Source: Streptomyces griseoloalbus
Lineage (GTDB): Bacteria; Actinomycetota; Actinomycetes; Streptomycetales; Streptomycetaceae
NCBI GenBank assembly: GCA_014650015.1
Contig: BMUD01000004.1
Coordinates: 186,001 to 250,000 of the forward strand
Direction of reading: 5' to 3'
DNA length: 64,000 nucleotides
Shown: piece by piece, positions 8,297 to 16,918 of the stretch
How positions within the stretch are numbered: the stretch's first letter is position 1
Layout: every line of letters begins with the position of its first letter
The notes under the pieces: generated by a model
Told to the model about the DNA's origin: nothing
The model's database searches: none
Seen by the model: the letters and a program-made list of their open reading frames with translations, nothing else
Made by a program: the position numbers and the translations under genes

Positions 8297-8854
8297 ATGA
8301 TTACGAACGAGCAGCGGGAGCAACTGCGGGGCTGGTTCGCGGGCCGGCTCCCCGACGATCTCTTCGAGGAACTGGCCGACCTCGCGGTCGACCGCGAGGA
8401 GATCACGGTGATCGGCCGGATTCCCGGCCCCCGGTCGGCCGAGGGTGCCTCGCCGGCCGAACGGGAAGCGGCGATCGAGGGCCGGATCCAGGAGTTCCGG
8501 GAACGCACCCGGGACGACCGGATCGCGGTCGCCCGGGACGCCGAGCACCGCTTCGGCCGGAAGGTGTCCTGGGGCGTGGAGTGCGACGGGCGCCGCGCCC
8601 TGTTCACGCATGTGGCCGCGCCCGTCATGACCCGGCTGCGCCAGCCGGAGCGCCAGGTCCTCGACACCCTCATCGCCGGCGGGGTGGCCCGCAGCCGCAG
8701 CGAGGCGCTGGCCTGGTGCGTGCGTCTGGTCCAGCGGCACACCGACGACTGGCTCACCGAACTGCGCGAGTCCCTGGAACACGTGCAGCGGGTACGGGCC
8801 CAGGGTCCGGACGGCGAACCGCGGGAGGACGGGCCGGCCGCCGGCGGCGAGTGA
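8297..8854 (+). CDS. conserved Streptomyces hypothetical protein with ribbon-helix-helix-like C-terminal part
   Basis: The 185-residue protein starting MITNEQREQL is soluble, charged and without a signal peptide. The segment QVLDTLIAGGVARSRSEALA resembles a ribbon-helix-helix DNA-binding unit (short strand, then R-S-R-S-E-A-L-A helix start), preceded by an acidic region (VDREEITVIGRI). The start is uncertain because neither ATG 8297 nor the in-frame ATG 8270 has a strong ribosome site; 8297 gives the cleaner N-terminus. A regulatory role is only suggested by the RHH-like part. No partner gene is adjacent. Confidence 0.65.
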   Translation: MITNEQREQLRGWFAGRLPDDLFEELADLAVDREEITVIGRIPGPRSAEGASPAEREAAIEGRIQEFRERTRDDRIAVARDAEHRFGRKVSWGVECDGRRALFTHVAAPVMTRLRQPERQVLDTLIAGGVARSRSEALAWCVRLVQRHTDDWLTELRESLEHVQRVRAQGPDGEPREDGPAAGGE

Positions 8855-9528
8855 AGGGCGCTGTCAGGGGCGTCCGTCACGGTGCCGGCATGACTTAATT
8901 CCTCCTGGTGGCCGGTACCTGGCTCGGAGCGTGGGCGGGGGACGAGATGGCGGCCGGACCGCGCACGGCCGGGCATGAGGCCCATCCGCCGACCGGCCGG
9001 TGAGCTGCCGGCGACGTACGTCAAGTGTCCGCCGGACGGCGAGGGGCCCCCGCCCGCCCGGCGGAACCAGAACCGCTGAAGAGCGGGAACGGGCAGCTGG
9101 TGACGAGGGACACCGGGCACTGGCCGATGTCCTCCCGCCCGCGCGAACCGGCCCGGATCCTCCATGAGGCGGCCGACGGCCGCTGACCTCCGGGTCGCCC
9201 GCCGCTGGACGGGTGCGTCCGGACGGCGCGGGGACGGATGGCCGGGTCCAGCTCAGGCACCCGGGCCGCCTCTGCATCGGGGCGAATGGGTGGATCCCCA
9301 CTCTTCCGGGGTATACGAGATCGTCTCTCCCCCGAGCGGGGAGGTCGCCGGCAGACCGCCGAGCGGATCCTCGACGAAGTCGCCGCCCGCTGCCGGCGAG
9401 CCTCTGGCTCAGATCACCAGGTGCCGAAACGCCGGCGGACAGCCACCTCGGTTCCGGCGCCTCACGTCAGGGCCGGTTCGCTGCGGGGACGTACACACTC
9501 ACCGGCCGAGCCGGGGCGAGCGGCGGGG
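8855..9528. other. intergenic stretch with degraded coding sequence
   Basis: There is no intact gene in these 674 bases. Several short frames are open but lack starts and family similarity. The only recognisable trace is an aldehyde-dehydrogenase-like segment at 9272-9361, listed separately. The stretch separates the conserved hypothetical gene from the GntR regulator and looks like the scar of a deleted gene. Confidence 0.5.
9272..9361 (+). pseudogene. possible aldehyde dehydrogenase N-terminal remnant
   Basis: About 30 codons translate to a segment including RGEWVDPHSSGVYEIVSPP and SGEVAG. This resembles the conserved N-terminus of aldehyde dehydrogenases (GGEWV...VVSPxTGEVIGRVP). There is no start codon in the right place and no downstream continuation. 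The flanking residue R-L-C-I-G match is in another frame, suggesting a frameshift as well. The similarity is short and judged by eye. Confidence 0.35.
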
Positions 9529-10239
9529 TCACTCCCACACCACGACGTTGCGTCGCACGGGCATCGACGAGACGTCGCTGGCGAACAACTCGGGCGAGTG
9601 CGCGCGGATGCGTTCGATGTCGCTGAAGACGGCCCTCAGGTGGGTACGCATGGCCGTGCGCGCGAGCGGGAGGTTCCCTCCGACGATCGCCTCGAAGATT
9701 TCGTGGTGCTGAGCGGCGAACACGGCCGGGGACTCGTTCTCGTGGAGGCCGAGGCGCCGGGCCCGGTCCAGGTGACCCTTGGCCGCGGCGACGGTGGTCC
9801 AGGCATTGCCGTGACCGCTCAACCGCATCAGGCCCTGGTGGAAGGCCTCGTCCAGATCGAAGAACTCCTCCAGGCCCAGGTCCGGGTGGCGCTGACGGTT
9901 CAGGTTGCCTCGCAGTTCCTCGACGACCGCGGAGTCGAGCCGTTCGGGGAGATCATCGAGTGAGGCCATTTCCACGGCCTCCCGGAGGAACTGCGCGTCC
10001 GCTACCTGCGCCGGATCCACCCGCGCCACGAAGGATCCGATCTTCGGGAAGACCTGCACCAGACCCTCCTGGACCAGCAGGATCAGGCTCTCCCGCACGG
10101 GCGTGCGGCTGACGCCCAGTGACGCGGCGAGTTCGTTCTCCGAGAGAGCGGCGCCCGGGGCGAGTTCAAGGGACAGGACCATCTGACGCAATTTCAGGTA
10201 GATGTCGCGCCGGCTCGTTCGCCCGTTCGTTGGAGGCAT
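9529..10239 (-). CDS. GntR-family (FadR/FCD) transcriptional regulator of the hexuronate operon
   Basis: This 236-residue protein has an N-terminal winged helix ([20 protein letters not shown], then [19 protein letters not shown]), the GntR signature. The C-terminal all-helical FCD effector domain carries the metal-binding pattern D-x3-H (DEAFHQG), H ([11 protein letters not shown]) and H (MRTHLRAVF). It is divergent from manD, so it probably represses the manD-fructuronate reductase-transporter-dehydrogenase-kinase operon and responds to a pathway sugar acid. ATG 10239 is used; frames further upstream cross the operator region. A TGTACA palindrome at 10241-10246 next to the start, and the larger palindrome at 10293, are candidate self- and operon operators. 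Confidence 0.9.
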   Translation of the reverse strand: MPPTNGRTSRRDIYLKLRQMVLSLELAPGAALSENELAASLGVSRTPVRESLILLVQEGLVQVFPKIGSFVARVDPAQVADAQFLREAVEMASLDDLPERLDSAVVEELRGNLNRQRHPDLGLEEFFDLDEAFHQGLMRLSGHGNAWTTVAAAKGHLDRARRLGLHENESPAVFAAQHHEIFEAIVGGNLPLARTAMRTHLRAVFSDIERIRAHSPELFASDVSSMPVRRNVVVWE

Positions 10240-10292
10240 GTGTACATCGTACGTAGGACGACAACACAAGTATTGCCATGCTGCGCGACAGA

Positions 10293-10308
10293 TGCTTGTA
10301 TACAAGCA
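10293..10308. promoter_or_regulatory. FadR-type GntR operator palindrome
   Basis: TGCTTGTATACAAGCA is a perfect 16-bp palindrome with the core TTGTATACAA, matching the FadR-subfamily pattern (GT...AC half-sites). It lies 21 bases before the manD start and 54 bases before the regulator start, in the divergent promoter. The regulator at 9529 is the obvious candidate to bind it. Confidence 0.75.
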
Positions 10309-10329
10309 CTTCGCGACCAAGGAGTGCTA

Positions 10330-11538
10330 GTGAGCAAGATCGAACGCGTCGAGGTGTTCGTCGCTTCCCCCGGCCGTACTTTCGTCACGCTGCGCATCAC
10401 CACCACGGACGGGGTGACCGGACTGGGTGACGCCACGCTCAACGGTCGTGAACTGGCCGTCGCCAGTTACCTTCGCGATCACGTGGTCCCCCTCCTGATC
10501 GGCCGGGATCCCGCCCGCATCGAGGACATGTGGCAGTACCTCTACAAGGGCGCCTACTGGCGGCGCGGGCCGGTCACCATGACCGCGATCGCCGCCGTCG
10601 ACACCGCTCTGTGGGACATCAAGGGAAAGACAGCCGGGCTGCCCGTCTACCAACTCCTCGGCGGCCGGTCGCGCGACGGCGTGCTGGTCTACTCGCACGC
10701 CAGCGGCACCGACACGCCCTCCCTGCTGGACGACGTGGAGCGCTATCTGGAGCTGGGCTACAAGGCCGTACGGGCACAGGCCGCGATCCCTGACGTCGGC
10801 GGCACGTACGGCGTGCGCAAGGGCACCGTCTATGAGCCGGCCGCCACGGAGCTGCCCGACGAACAGCCCTGGGACACCGAGGCCTATCTCGGCTTCGCGC
10901 CCACCTATCTGGAGGCGGTGAGGGAGCGTTTCGGCTTCGGCTTCCACCTCCTGCACGACGTGCACCACCGGCTGACCCCGATCGAGGCGGCCCGGTTCGG
11001 CAAGAGCGTCGAGGGCTGCCGGCTGTTCTGGATGGAGGACCCGACCCCGGCCGAGAACCAGGAGGCGTTCCGGCTCATCCGCCGGCACACCACGACACCG
11101 ATCGCGGTCGGTGAGGTGATGAACTCGATCTGGGACGTCCAGCACCTGATCACCGAACAGCTCATCGACTACGTCCGTACCACCGTCGTCCACGCGGGCG
11201 GCATCACCCATCTGCGGCGGATCTTCGACCTCGCCGCGCTCTACCAGGTGCGGACCGGCTCCCACGGGGCCACCGACCTCTCCCCGGTCAGCATGGCGGC
11301 GGCCGTGCACATCGACATCACCGTGCCCAATTTCGGCATCCAGGAGCACATGGGCCACCCCGACGAGACCGCTGAGGTGTTCCGTACCGGGGTGACCTTC
11401 GCCGATGGCATGCTGCACCCGTCCGAGGAACCGGGCCTGGGCGTGGAGTACGACGAGAAGGCGGCCGAGCGCTTCCCCTACCGACGGCGCTACCTCCCGG
11501 TCGCTCGCCGTCTCGACGGTTCGGTGCACGACTGGTGA
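10330..11538 (+). CDS. manD: D-mannonate dehydratase (enolase superfamily, ManD/RspA group)
   Basis: The 402-residue protein starts at GTG 10330 behind GGAG. Metal ligands fall exactly where expected for ManD: Asp210 (LLHDVHH), Glu236 (WMEDPTP) and Glu262 (AVGEVMN). The catalytic His212 follows Asp210, Arg148 and Tyr160 lie in the mobile loop, and the conserved C-terminal Trp402 is the last residue. The reaction is dehydration of D-mannonate to 2-keto-3-deoxy-D-gluconate, Mg-dependent, in the cytoplasm. Some RspA members are poor enzymes or also accept D-gluconate. The neighbouring fructuronate reductase, L-gulonate-type dehydrogenase and KDG kinase support the mannonate role. Its TGA overlaps the next GTG by four bases. 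Confidence 0.92.
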   Translation: MSKIERVEVFVASPGRTFVTLRITTTDGVTGLGDATLNGRELAVASYLRDHVVPLLIGRDPARIEDMWQYLYKGAYWRRGPVTMTAIAAVDTALWDIKGKTAGLPVYQLLGGRSRDGVLVYSHASGTDTPSLLDDVERYLELGYKAVRAQAAIPDVGGTYGVRKGTVYEPAATELPDEQPWDTEAYLGFAPTYLEAVRERFGFGFHLLHDVHHRLTPIEAARFGKSVEGCRLFWMEDPTPAENQEAFRLIRRHTTTPIAVGEVMNSIWDVQHLITEQLIDYVRTTVVHAGGITHLRRIFDLAALYQVRTGSHGATDLSPVSMAAAVHIDITVPNFGIQEHMGHPDETAEVFRTGVTFADGMLHPSEEPGLGVEYDEKAAERFPYRRRYLPVARRLDGSVHDW

Positions 11539-12983
11539 GCGCCGACGCCCTCCCACGGCTGGACCGCACGGCGCTTGACCGGCTCGCGCCGGAGACGCGG
11601 CCCGCGGTCGACCCCGCCGCACTGCGCACCCGCGTCGTCCACTTCGGCCTCGGCGCCTTCCACCGGGCGCACCAGGCCGTCTACACCGAGTACGCCGCAG
11701 CCCGCTCCGGCGAACCCTGGGGTATCACCGTGGTCGCGCCCCGGTCGGCCGGAACCGTACGAGAGCTGAGGAAGCAGGACTGTCTGTACTCGCTCACCGA
11801 ACGCCGTCCGGACGGACTCCGTACGCGCGTCATCGGTTCGGTTGTCGATGCTCTGGCCATGGGGCCCGACGCCGGAGCCGTCGATGCCCTGCTCACCGAC
11901 CGCGAGGTGACGGTGGTGTCCCTGACCGTCACCGAGAAGGGCTACCACCGTTCCCCCTCCACCGGCGGGCTGGACACCGCGGCCGGGCCCGTCGCCGCCG
12001 ACCTCGCGGCGGCCCCCGACGGGCCCCTCACCACGGTGGTCGGACGGCTGGCCACCGGGCTGGCCGCACGGATGCGCGCGGGCGCGCCCCCGGTCAGTGT
12101 GGTGTCCTGCGACAACATGGCGGACAACGGCGCCGCGCTGAGCCGCGTGGTCCACGATTACATCCGGGCCTCGGCCTGGCCGGACCGTGGTCGGATCCTG
12201 GACCGGATGGCCGAAGCCGTCTCGTTTCCCGCCACGGTCGTGGACCGGATCGTGCCTGCGACGAGCGAGGCCGACCGGGCGGCCGGCGCCGCGCTCGGGG
12301 TGCGCGACGCCCTCCCCGTAACGGGCGAGCCGTACCGGCAGTGGGTGCTGGAGGACTCCTTCGCCGCACCCCGGCCGTCCTGGGAGCTCGACGGCGCCCT
12401 GTTCGTTCCGGACGTTGCGCCCTACCAGCTCACCAAACTGAGGCTGCTCAACGGCTCCCACTCCGCGCTGGCCTACCTCGGCACGGCCGCGGGACTCACC
12501 ACGATCGCCGAGGCCATGGCGGCGGACTGGGGCGAGCGCGTGGTCCGGGCGCTGTGCGCGGAGGTCGCCCCCACCCTCCCGGCCGACGGCCCCGATCCGG
12601 TCGCGTACGCCGAGGACCTCATCGTTCGTTTCCGCAATCCCGCCATGCACCACCTGCTGCGGCAGATCGGCTGCGACGGTTCACTGAAGATCACGGAGCG
12701 CTGGCTGCCCGCCCTACGCGACCTGCGGGCCCGGGGCACACGCACTCCGGTCCTCGAACTCGCCCTTGCCGCCTGGGTGCACGGCACCCGCCGGACCGCC
12801 GCATCCGCCGACCCTGCCGCCGAGGCGCTCAGCGCCTGCTGGAGGGCCGCGGTGTGTCCCGCCGGGACCGTCCGCGCGCTGCTGCGCGTGCTCGGCGCGG
12901 CGGACCTGGCGGACGACGACGCGCTCGCCACCGCCGTGGCGGACCGGCTCCCCGCCCTGCGCGCAGGACGCGTCGAGATCTGA
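11535..12983 (+). CDS. uxuB: mannitol dehydrogenase family protein, probable D-fructuronate reductase
   Basis: This 482-residue long-chain dehydrogenase overlaps manD by [19 protein letters not shown] is the N-terminal NAD-binding loop of the mannitol dehydrogenase family, [12 protein letters not shown] the mid-protein family motif, and [16 protein letters not shown] holds the catalytic Lys and the N/H residues of the active site. Members reduce or oxidise mannitol, fructuronate or tagaturonate. Next to manD, the likely reaction is D-fructuronate to D-mannonate with NADH. The substrate is an inference from context; the family is certain. Confidence 0.88.
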   Translation: MSADALPRLDRTALDRLAPETRPAVDPAALRTRVVHFGLGAFHRAHQAVYTEYAAARSGEPWGITVVAPRSAGTVRELRKQDCLYSLTERRPDGLRTRVIGSVVDALAMGPDAGAVDALLTDREVTVVSLTVTEKGYHRSPSTGGLDTAAGPVAADLAAAPDGPLTTVVGRLATGLAARMRAGAPPVSVVSCDNMADNGAALSRVVHDYIRASAWPDRGRILDRMAEAVSFPATVVDRIVPATSEADRAAGAALGVRDALPVTGEPYRQWVLEDSFAAPRPSWELDGALFVPDVAPYQLTKLRLLNGSHSALAYLGTAAGLTTIAEAMAADWGERVVRALCAEVAPTLPADGPDPVAYAEDLIVRFRNPAMHHLLRQIGCDGSLKITERWLPALRDLRARGTRTPVLELALAAWVHGTRRTAASADPAAEALSACWRAAVCPAGTVRALLRVLGAADLADDDALATAVADRLPALRAGRVEI

Positions 12984-13065
12984 GCCCCTCGGTCACCCCT
13001 CGTCCCGGCTTTGTCGATCACCCGCATCCGAGCCTCACTTCGATCCCCGAACAACGGAGTTCACG

Positions 13066-14460
13066 ATGAAGGACAGCGTCATAGCCCCTCAGCAGACGCC
13101 ATCCGCCCAGCGCAGCACACGCGATCTCACCCGGGCCGCCGTCTCGGGCTGGCTCGGCACGGCCATGGAGTTCATGGACTTCCAGCTCTACTCGCTGGCC
13201 GCCGCGATCGTCTTCAACAAGATCTTCTTCCCGGACGTCAGCCCGGCCATCGGACTGGTCGCCGCGATGGCCACCTACGGCGTCGGCTACGTCGCCCGTC
13301 TCGCCGGCGCCGTCTACTTCGGGCGGATGGGCGACCGGATCGGCCGCAAGAAGGTCCTGTACGTGACGATCCTGCTGATGGGCGCCTCCACCACCCTCAT
13401 CGGCACCCTGCCCACCTACGCCACCATCGGCATCCTCGCGCCCATCCTGCTCGTCGTGCTGCGCCTGGTGCAGGGCTTCGGCGCGGGTGCCGAGATCGCC
13501 GGGGCCACCGTGATGCTGGCCGAGTACGCGCCCGTACAAAAGCGCGGTCTCATCTCCTCACTGGTGTCACTCGGCACGAACTCCGGGACACTCGCCGCTT
13601 CCGGCCTGTGGGCCATTCTGCTCGCCGTCCTCAGCGAGGACCAACTGCTCTCCTGGGGCTGGCGACTGCCCTTCCTCCTGAGCTTCCTGCTGATGATCTT
13701 CGCGATGTGGCTGCGCCGTAGCCTCAAGGAGAGTCCGGTCTTCGAGGAGCGCCCCGACGTGGTGGACGGGGTGGCGCTGGCGCGCACCGAGGTCGAGTCC
13801 GCGATCGCCACGGCGGATGAGCACAAGGGCAGTGTCCTGGCAGCGGGTATCCGCCAGCGCAAGGGCAAGGCCTTCTTCCTCGCGCTGGGACTGCGCTTCG
13901 GCCAGGCGGGCAACTCAGGGCTGATCCAGACGTTCCTGGTCGGCTACATCGCCACCAACCTGGCGGTCAGCCGGTCCGTCCCGACCGACGCGATCCTGTA
14001 CGGCTCGCTGGTGGGCTTCGCCACTGTGCCGGTGGTGGGCATGCTCGGCGACCGCTTCGGACGCCGCGCGATCTACCTCGCGCTTTCGGGTCTGACCGTC
14101 GTCCTCGCCTTCCCGGTGATGCTCCTCATCACTTCCGGCTCGACCCCGGGCGTGATGATCGGCATGGTCCTTGGCCTGAACGTCGGCGTCCTTGGTCTGT
14201 TCTCGCTCGAGAGCGTCACGATGGCCGAACTCTTCGGCTCCCGTACCCGGTTCACTCAGCTCGCGCTCGCCAAGGAGATCGGCGGCATCCTCGCCACCGC
14301 CATCGGCCCGGTCCTCGCCGCCACCCTTACGGCCGTCACCGGCAGCTGGTGGCCCATCGCGGCCATGCTCGTCGTCTACTCGCTCATCACCTTCGTCAGC
14401 GCGTTCCTCGCGCCCGAGACACGCGGACGCGACCTGGTCCGGCTGGAGGACGCCGTATGA
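13066..14460 (+). CDS. MFS transporter, probable sugar-acid/H+ symporter
   Basis: The 464-residue protein starts at ATG 13066 behind ACGGAG and has about twelve hydrophobic segments. The loop GRMGDRIGRKKVL between segments two and three is the major-facilitator signature, and a second copy, GMLGDRFGRRAIY, sits in the C-terminal half. An N-terminal region like MHS-type permeases (SGWLGTAMEFMDFQLY) and a long central loop of about 60 residues are visible. It lies inside the mannonate operon and probably imports L-gulonate, D-mannonate, fructuronate or glucuronate. The substrate is inferred from neighbours only. Confidence 0.88.
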   Translation: MKDSVIAPQQTPSAQRSTRDLTRAAVSGWLGTAMEFMDFQLYSLAAAIVFNKIFFPDVSPAIGLVAAMATYGVGYVARLAGAVYFGRMGDRIGRKKVLYVTILLMGASTTLIGTLPTYATIGILAPILLVVLRLVQGFGAGAEIAGATVMLAEYAPVQKRGLISSLVSLGTNSGTLAASGLWAILLAVLSEDQLLSWGWRLPFLLSFLLMIFAMWLRRSLKESPVFEERPDVVDGVALARTEVESAIATADEHKGSVLAAGIRQRKGKAFFLALGLRFGQAGNSGLIQTFLVGYIATNLAVSRSVPTDAILYGSLVGFATVPVVGMLGDRFGRRAIYLALSGLTVVLAFPVMLLITSGSTPGVMIGMVLGLNVGVLGLFSLESVTMAELFGSRTRFTQLALAKEIGGILATAIGPVLAATLTAVTGSWWPIAAMLVVYSLITFVSAFLAPETRGRDLVRLEDAV

Positions 14461-15500
14461 AAGCCGTCGTAGTACACGGACCCGGCGACGTACGCGTCGA
14501 CGAACGGGCCCGGCCCGTGCCTGGCGCGGGCGAGGTGCTGCTGGCCCTGGAGTGGGGCGGGATCTGCGGATCCGACATCGCCTACTGGAAAAAGGGCGCC
14601 TCCGGCACCGCTTCGCTGGTGCACCCGCTCGTGCTGGGACACGAGTTCGCAGGCCGGATCGCCGCGCTCGGCGACGGAGTCACCGGCCTGCACGAAGGGC
14701 AGCCGGTCACCGTGCACCCGGCCCAACCGGTCGGCGACGGCGCCCTTCCGGAACGGATCGCCGGACGCACCAACCTGTACCCGCGCGTCCGCTACTTCGG
14801 CTCGGCGGCCCTCACCCCGCACACCGACGGCGGGTTCAGCGAATACCGGGCGGTCCCCGCGACCCAGATCCGGCCGCTGCCGGACGGCGTCGGCACCGAA
14901 CAGGGCGCCCTCGCCGAACCGTTGGCCGTCGCCCTGCACGCCGTCGGCCGGGCACCCCGACTGCGCGGCCGTACCGTCCTGGTCAACGGCTGCGGACCGA
15001 TCGGTTCGCTGGTCGTCGCCGCCGCGCGGTACCACGGAGCCGACCGGGTCGTCGCTGCCGACCTGGCCGCGCCCTCCCTCGCTGTCGCCCGTGCCATGGG
15101 CGCCGACGAGACGCGCGACCTCTCCGCGGGCGACGTGCTGCCCGAGGACGTGGACGTGGTCTTCGAGGCGTCCGGTGCCCCGGCGGCGCTCGGGCCGGTG
15201 CTTCGGGCCACGGCCCGAGGAGGCACGCTCGTCCAGGTGGGCAACCTGCCCGGTACGGCCGCGGCCGCGGCTCTCGGCGACCTGGTGACCCGGGAGATCA
15301 CCTGGATCGGCTCGTACCGCTTCGTGGACGAGATCGACGAGGCGCTGCGCGCGCTTCGGGACGGTCTGGACGTGACCCCGCTGATCACCCACCGCTTCCC
15401 GCTGGAACGCGCCGAGGAGGCACTCGCCACCGCCGCCGACCCCAGGAGCGGAAGCAGCAAGGTCATGCTGCGCCTGACCGCCGAATCCACCGAGTCGTGA
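14457..15500 (+). CDS. medium-chain dehydrogenase, probable L-gulonate/L-idonate 5-dehydrogenase
   Basis: The 347-residue protein overlaps the transporter by ATGA. Catalytic zinc residues are present: Cys in GGICGSDIAYW, and His-Glu in GHEFAGRI. NGCGPIGSLVVAAARYHGA is the Rossmann dinucleotide loop. The segment RVRYFGSAALTPHTDGGFSEY is characteristic of L-idonate/L-gulonate 5-dehydrogenases. The four structural-zinc cysteines normally before it are missing (the region reads HPAQPVGDGALPERIAGR), so it should bind one zinc only. The likely reaction is L-gulonate to D-fructuronate, or L-idonate to 5-ketogluconate. The operon (fructuronate reductase, manD) favours the former. Confidence 0.83.
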   Translation: MKAVVVHGPGDVRVDERARPVPGAGEVLLALEWGGICGSDIAYWKKGASGTASLVHPLVLGHEFAGRIAALGDGVTGLHEGQPVTVHPAQPVGDGALPERIAGRTNLYPRVRYFGSAALTPHTDGGFSEYRAVPATQIRPLPDGVGTEQGALAEPLAVALHAVGRAPRLRGRTVLVNGCGPIGSLVVAAARYHGADRVVAADLAAPSLAVARAMGADETRDLSAGDVLPEDVDVVFEASGAPAALGPVLRATARGGTLVQVGNLPGTAAAAALGDLVTREITWIGSYRFVDEIDEALRALRDGLDVTPLITHRFPLERAEEALATAADPRSGSSKVMLRLTAESTES

Positions 15501-15568
15501 AGTACGACGAGCCCTCGCGTACCGGTCTGCCCGCCCTATCGGACCACACCGTCCGTCAGGAGAATCCA

Positions 15569-16582
15569 GTGCCCCTGCCGTCTCCTTCCCCCGCTGCCGA
15601 CCATCAGGAGCCGGTGGCCGACCTCGTGTGCGTCGGTGAGACGATGGTCGTCCTCAGCCCGCCCGACGCCCGCCCCCTCGCCGAGCAGCCCGTGCTCACC
15701 ATGGCCATCGGCGGCGCCGAGTCCAACGTCGCCTGCGCACTGGCCGGCCTCGGGCACCGCGCCGCCTGGCTGAGCCGCCTGGGCGACGATCCCTTCGCCC
15801 GTCGCATCCTGGCCGAACTCACCGCGCGCGGCGTGGACGTGAGCGCCGTCGAAACCGATCCGGACCGGCCGACCGGCGTCTACTTCAAGGACCCGGGTCC
15901 TGACCACACCCGCACGCACTACTACCGTGCCGGATCGGCCGCCACCCGAATGGGACCCGAGCTGGCCCGGCGGCCCGCGCTCCGCGAAGCCCGCATCGTG
16001 CATGTGTCAGGCGTCGCCGCGGCCATCTCCGACAGCTGCGCCCGCCTGCTGGAGACGCTGCTCCTCGGACGGGGAGACAGCGCCGGACGTGGGCCGGTCG
16101 TCTCCTTCGACGTCAACCACCGTCCGGCGCTGTGGCGTGGCGGCAAGGCAGACGCCGCTCGAAGTCTGCTGGCACTCGCCCGCGCCGCGGACATCGTGTT
16201 CGTGGGACGGGACGAGGCCGAGGAACTGTGGGGCACCGCCCGCCCGGCCGACATCGCGGCCCTCCTCGATCCCGCGCCCGTCGTCATCGTCAAAGACGCC
16301 GAGCACGGAGCGACCTCGTTTGCCGACGGCGTGCGGACGTTCGTGCCCTCGCTGCCCACCAAGGTGGTCGAACCGGTCGGCGCGGGCGACGCGTTCGCGG
16401 CCGGTTACCTGACGGGCGTCCTGGAGAACCGCAACGAACGCTCACGGCTGCGCCTCGGCCATCTGGCAGCCGCCGCCGCGCTGCGCACCAGGGACGACGT
16501 CCCCGTCATGCCGCCGCGCACCGAGACCGACCGGTACCTCGCCCTGGACAACGACGCCTGGGCCGCCATGGCACCACAGTGA
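15569..16582 (+). CDS. kdgK: PfkB-family 2-keto-3-deoxygluconate kinase
   Basis: This 337-residue ribokinase-fold protein starts at GTG 15569 behind CAGGAG. The N-terminal GGAESNVACALAGLG binds substrate. The C-terminal EPVGAGDAFAAGYL carries the anion-hole glycines and catalytic Asp (GAGD). VSFDVNHRPALW and VGRDEAEELWG match KDG kinases. The reaction is ATP-dependent phosphorylation of 2-keto-3-deoxygluconate, the ManD product, to KDPG. It is the last intact gene of the operon; its TGA overlaps the GTG of a short frame leading into a truncated KDPG aldolase. Confidence 0.88.
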   Translation: MPLPSPSPAADHQEPVADLVCVGETMVVLSPPDARPLAEQPVLTMAIGGAESNVACALAGLGHRAAWLSRLGDDPFARRILAELTARGVDVSAVETDPDRPTGVYFKDPGPDHTRTHYYRAGSAATRMGPELARRPALREARIVHVSGVAAAISDSCARLLETLLLGRGDSAGRGPVVSFDVNHRPALWRGGKADAARSLLALARAADIVFVGRDEAEELWGTARPADIAALLDPAPVVIVKDAEHGATSFADGVRTFVPSLPTKVVEPVGAGDAFAAGYLTGVLENRNERSRLRLGHLAAAAALRTRDDVPVMPPRTETDRYLALDNDAWAAMAPQ

Positions 16583-16638
16583 GGGAAGCCACCGCGCACC
16601 AGCCCGGGGTGCGCCTCGGCGAAGGAGACCTTCCACCC

Positions 16639-16802
16639 GTGGCCGCCGGCTTCCCCGCCCAGCTGTCGAAGGGCCGTGTGACCGCCTGCGTCCGTGCACC
16701 GCAGATCCCCGACGCGGCGGCGTTGTGGGCGGCCCCGCGCGCCGGCGGCATCCATGGGATCGAGTTCACCCGCACCGCCCCCGGACTCGCCGCACACCTG
16801 AC
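16639..16802 (+). pseudogene. eda: truncated KDPG aldolase (eda) remnant
   Basis: A GTG at 16639 with AAGGAG upstream begins a frame containing GRVTACVRAPQIPDAAAL and GGIHGIEFTRTAPGLAAHL. These match the N-terminus of 2-keto-3-deoxy-6-phosphogluconate aldolase (R at strand one, the GGI-x-x-IE-T-T-P second strand). After about 54 codons similarity stops; the frame runs on into GC-rich repeats without the catalytic Lys or the rest of the barrel (about 150 residues missing). Its position directly after KDG kinase is where an aldolase belongs. The 3' part was probably deleted, since an unrelated convergent gene ends at 16919. Confidence 0.7.
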
Positions 16803-16822
16803 GACGGGGCCTGCCTCCCGGT

Positions 16823-16872
16823 ACTCCCCCGGCCGGAACTCCTCCCGGCCGGCGCTCCTCCCGGCCGGGAGG
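16823..16872. repeat. three short direct repeats with palindromic core
   Basis: Three near-copies of CTCCTCCCGGCCGG (16-17 bp period) follow the eda remnant. The last copy extends to the perfect palindrome CCTCCCGGCCGGGAGG (16857-16872). They could fold as hairpins and serve as terminator between the truncated operon end and the convergent gene ending at 16919. Confidence 0.5.
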
Positions 16873-16918
16873 GGACGGCCGCCTTCCGGCCCACTCCCCC
16901 GCCGCGGCCCGGCGCGCG

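Noticed and set aside
16579-16638. GTG at 16579 overlapping the KDG kinase stop as the start of the eda remnant
   Set aside because: Possible by GTGA overlap, but GTG 16639 has an AAGGAG site and the aldolase similarity begins just after it.
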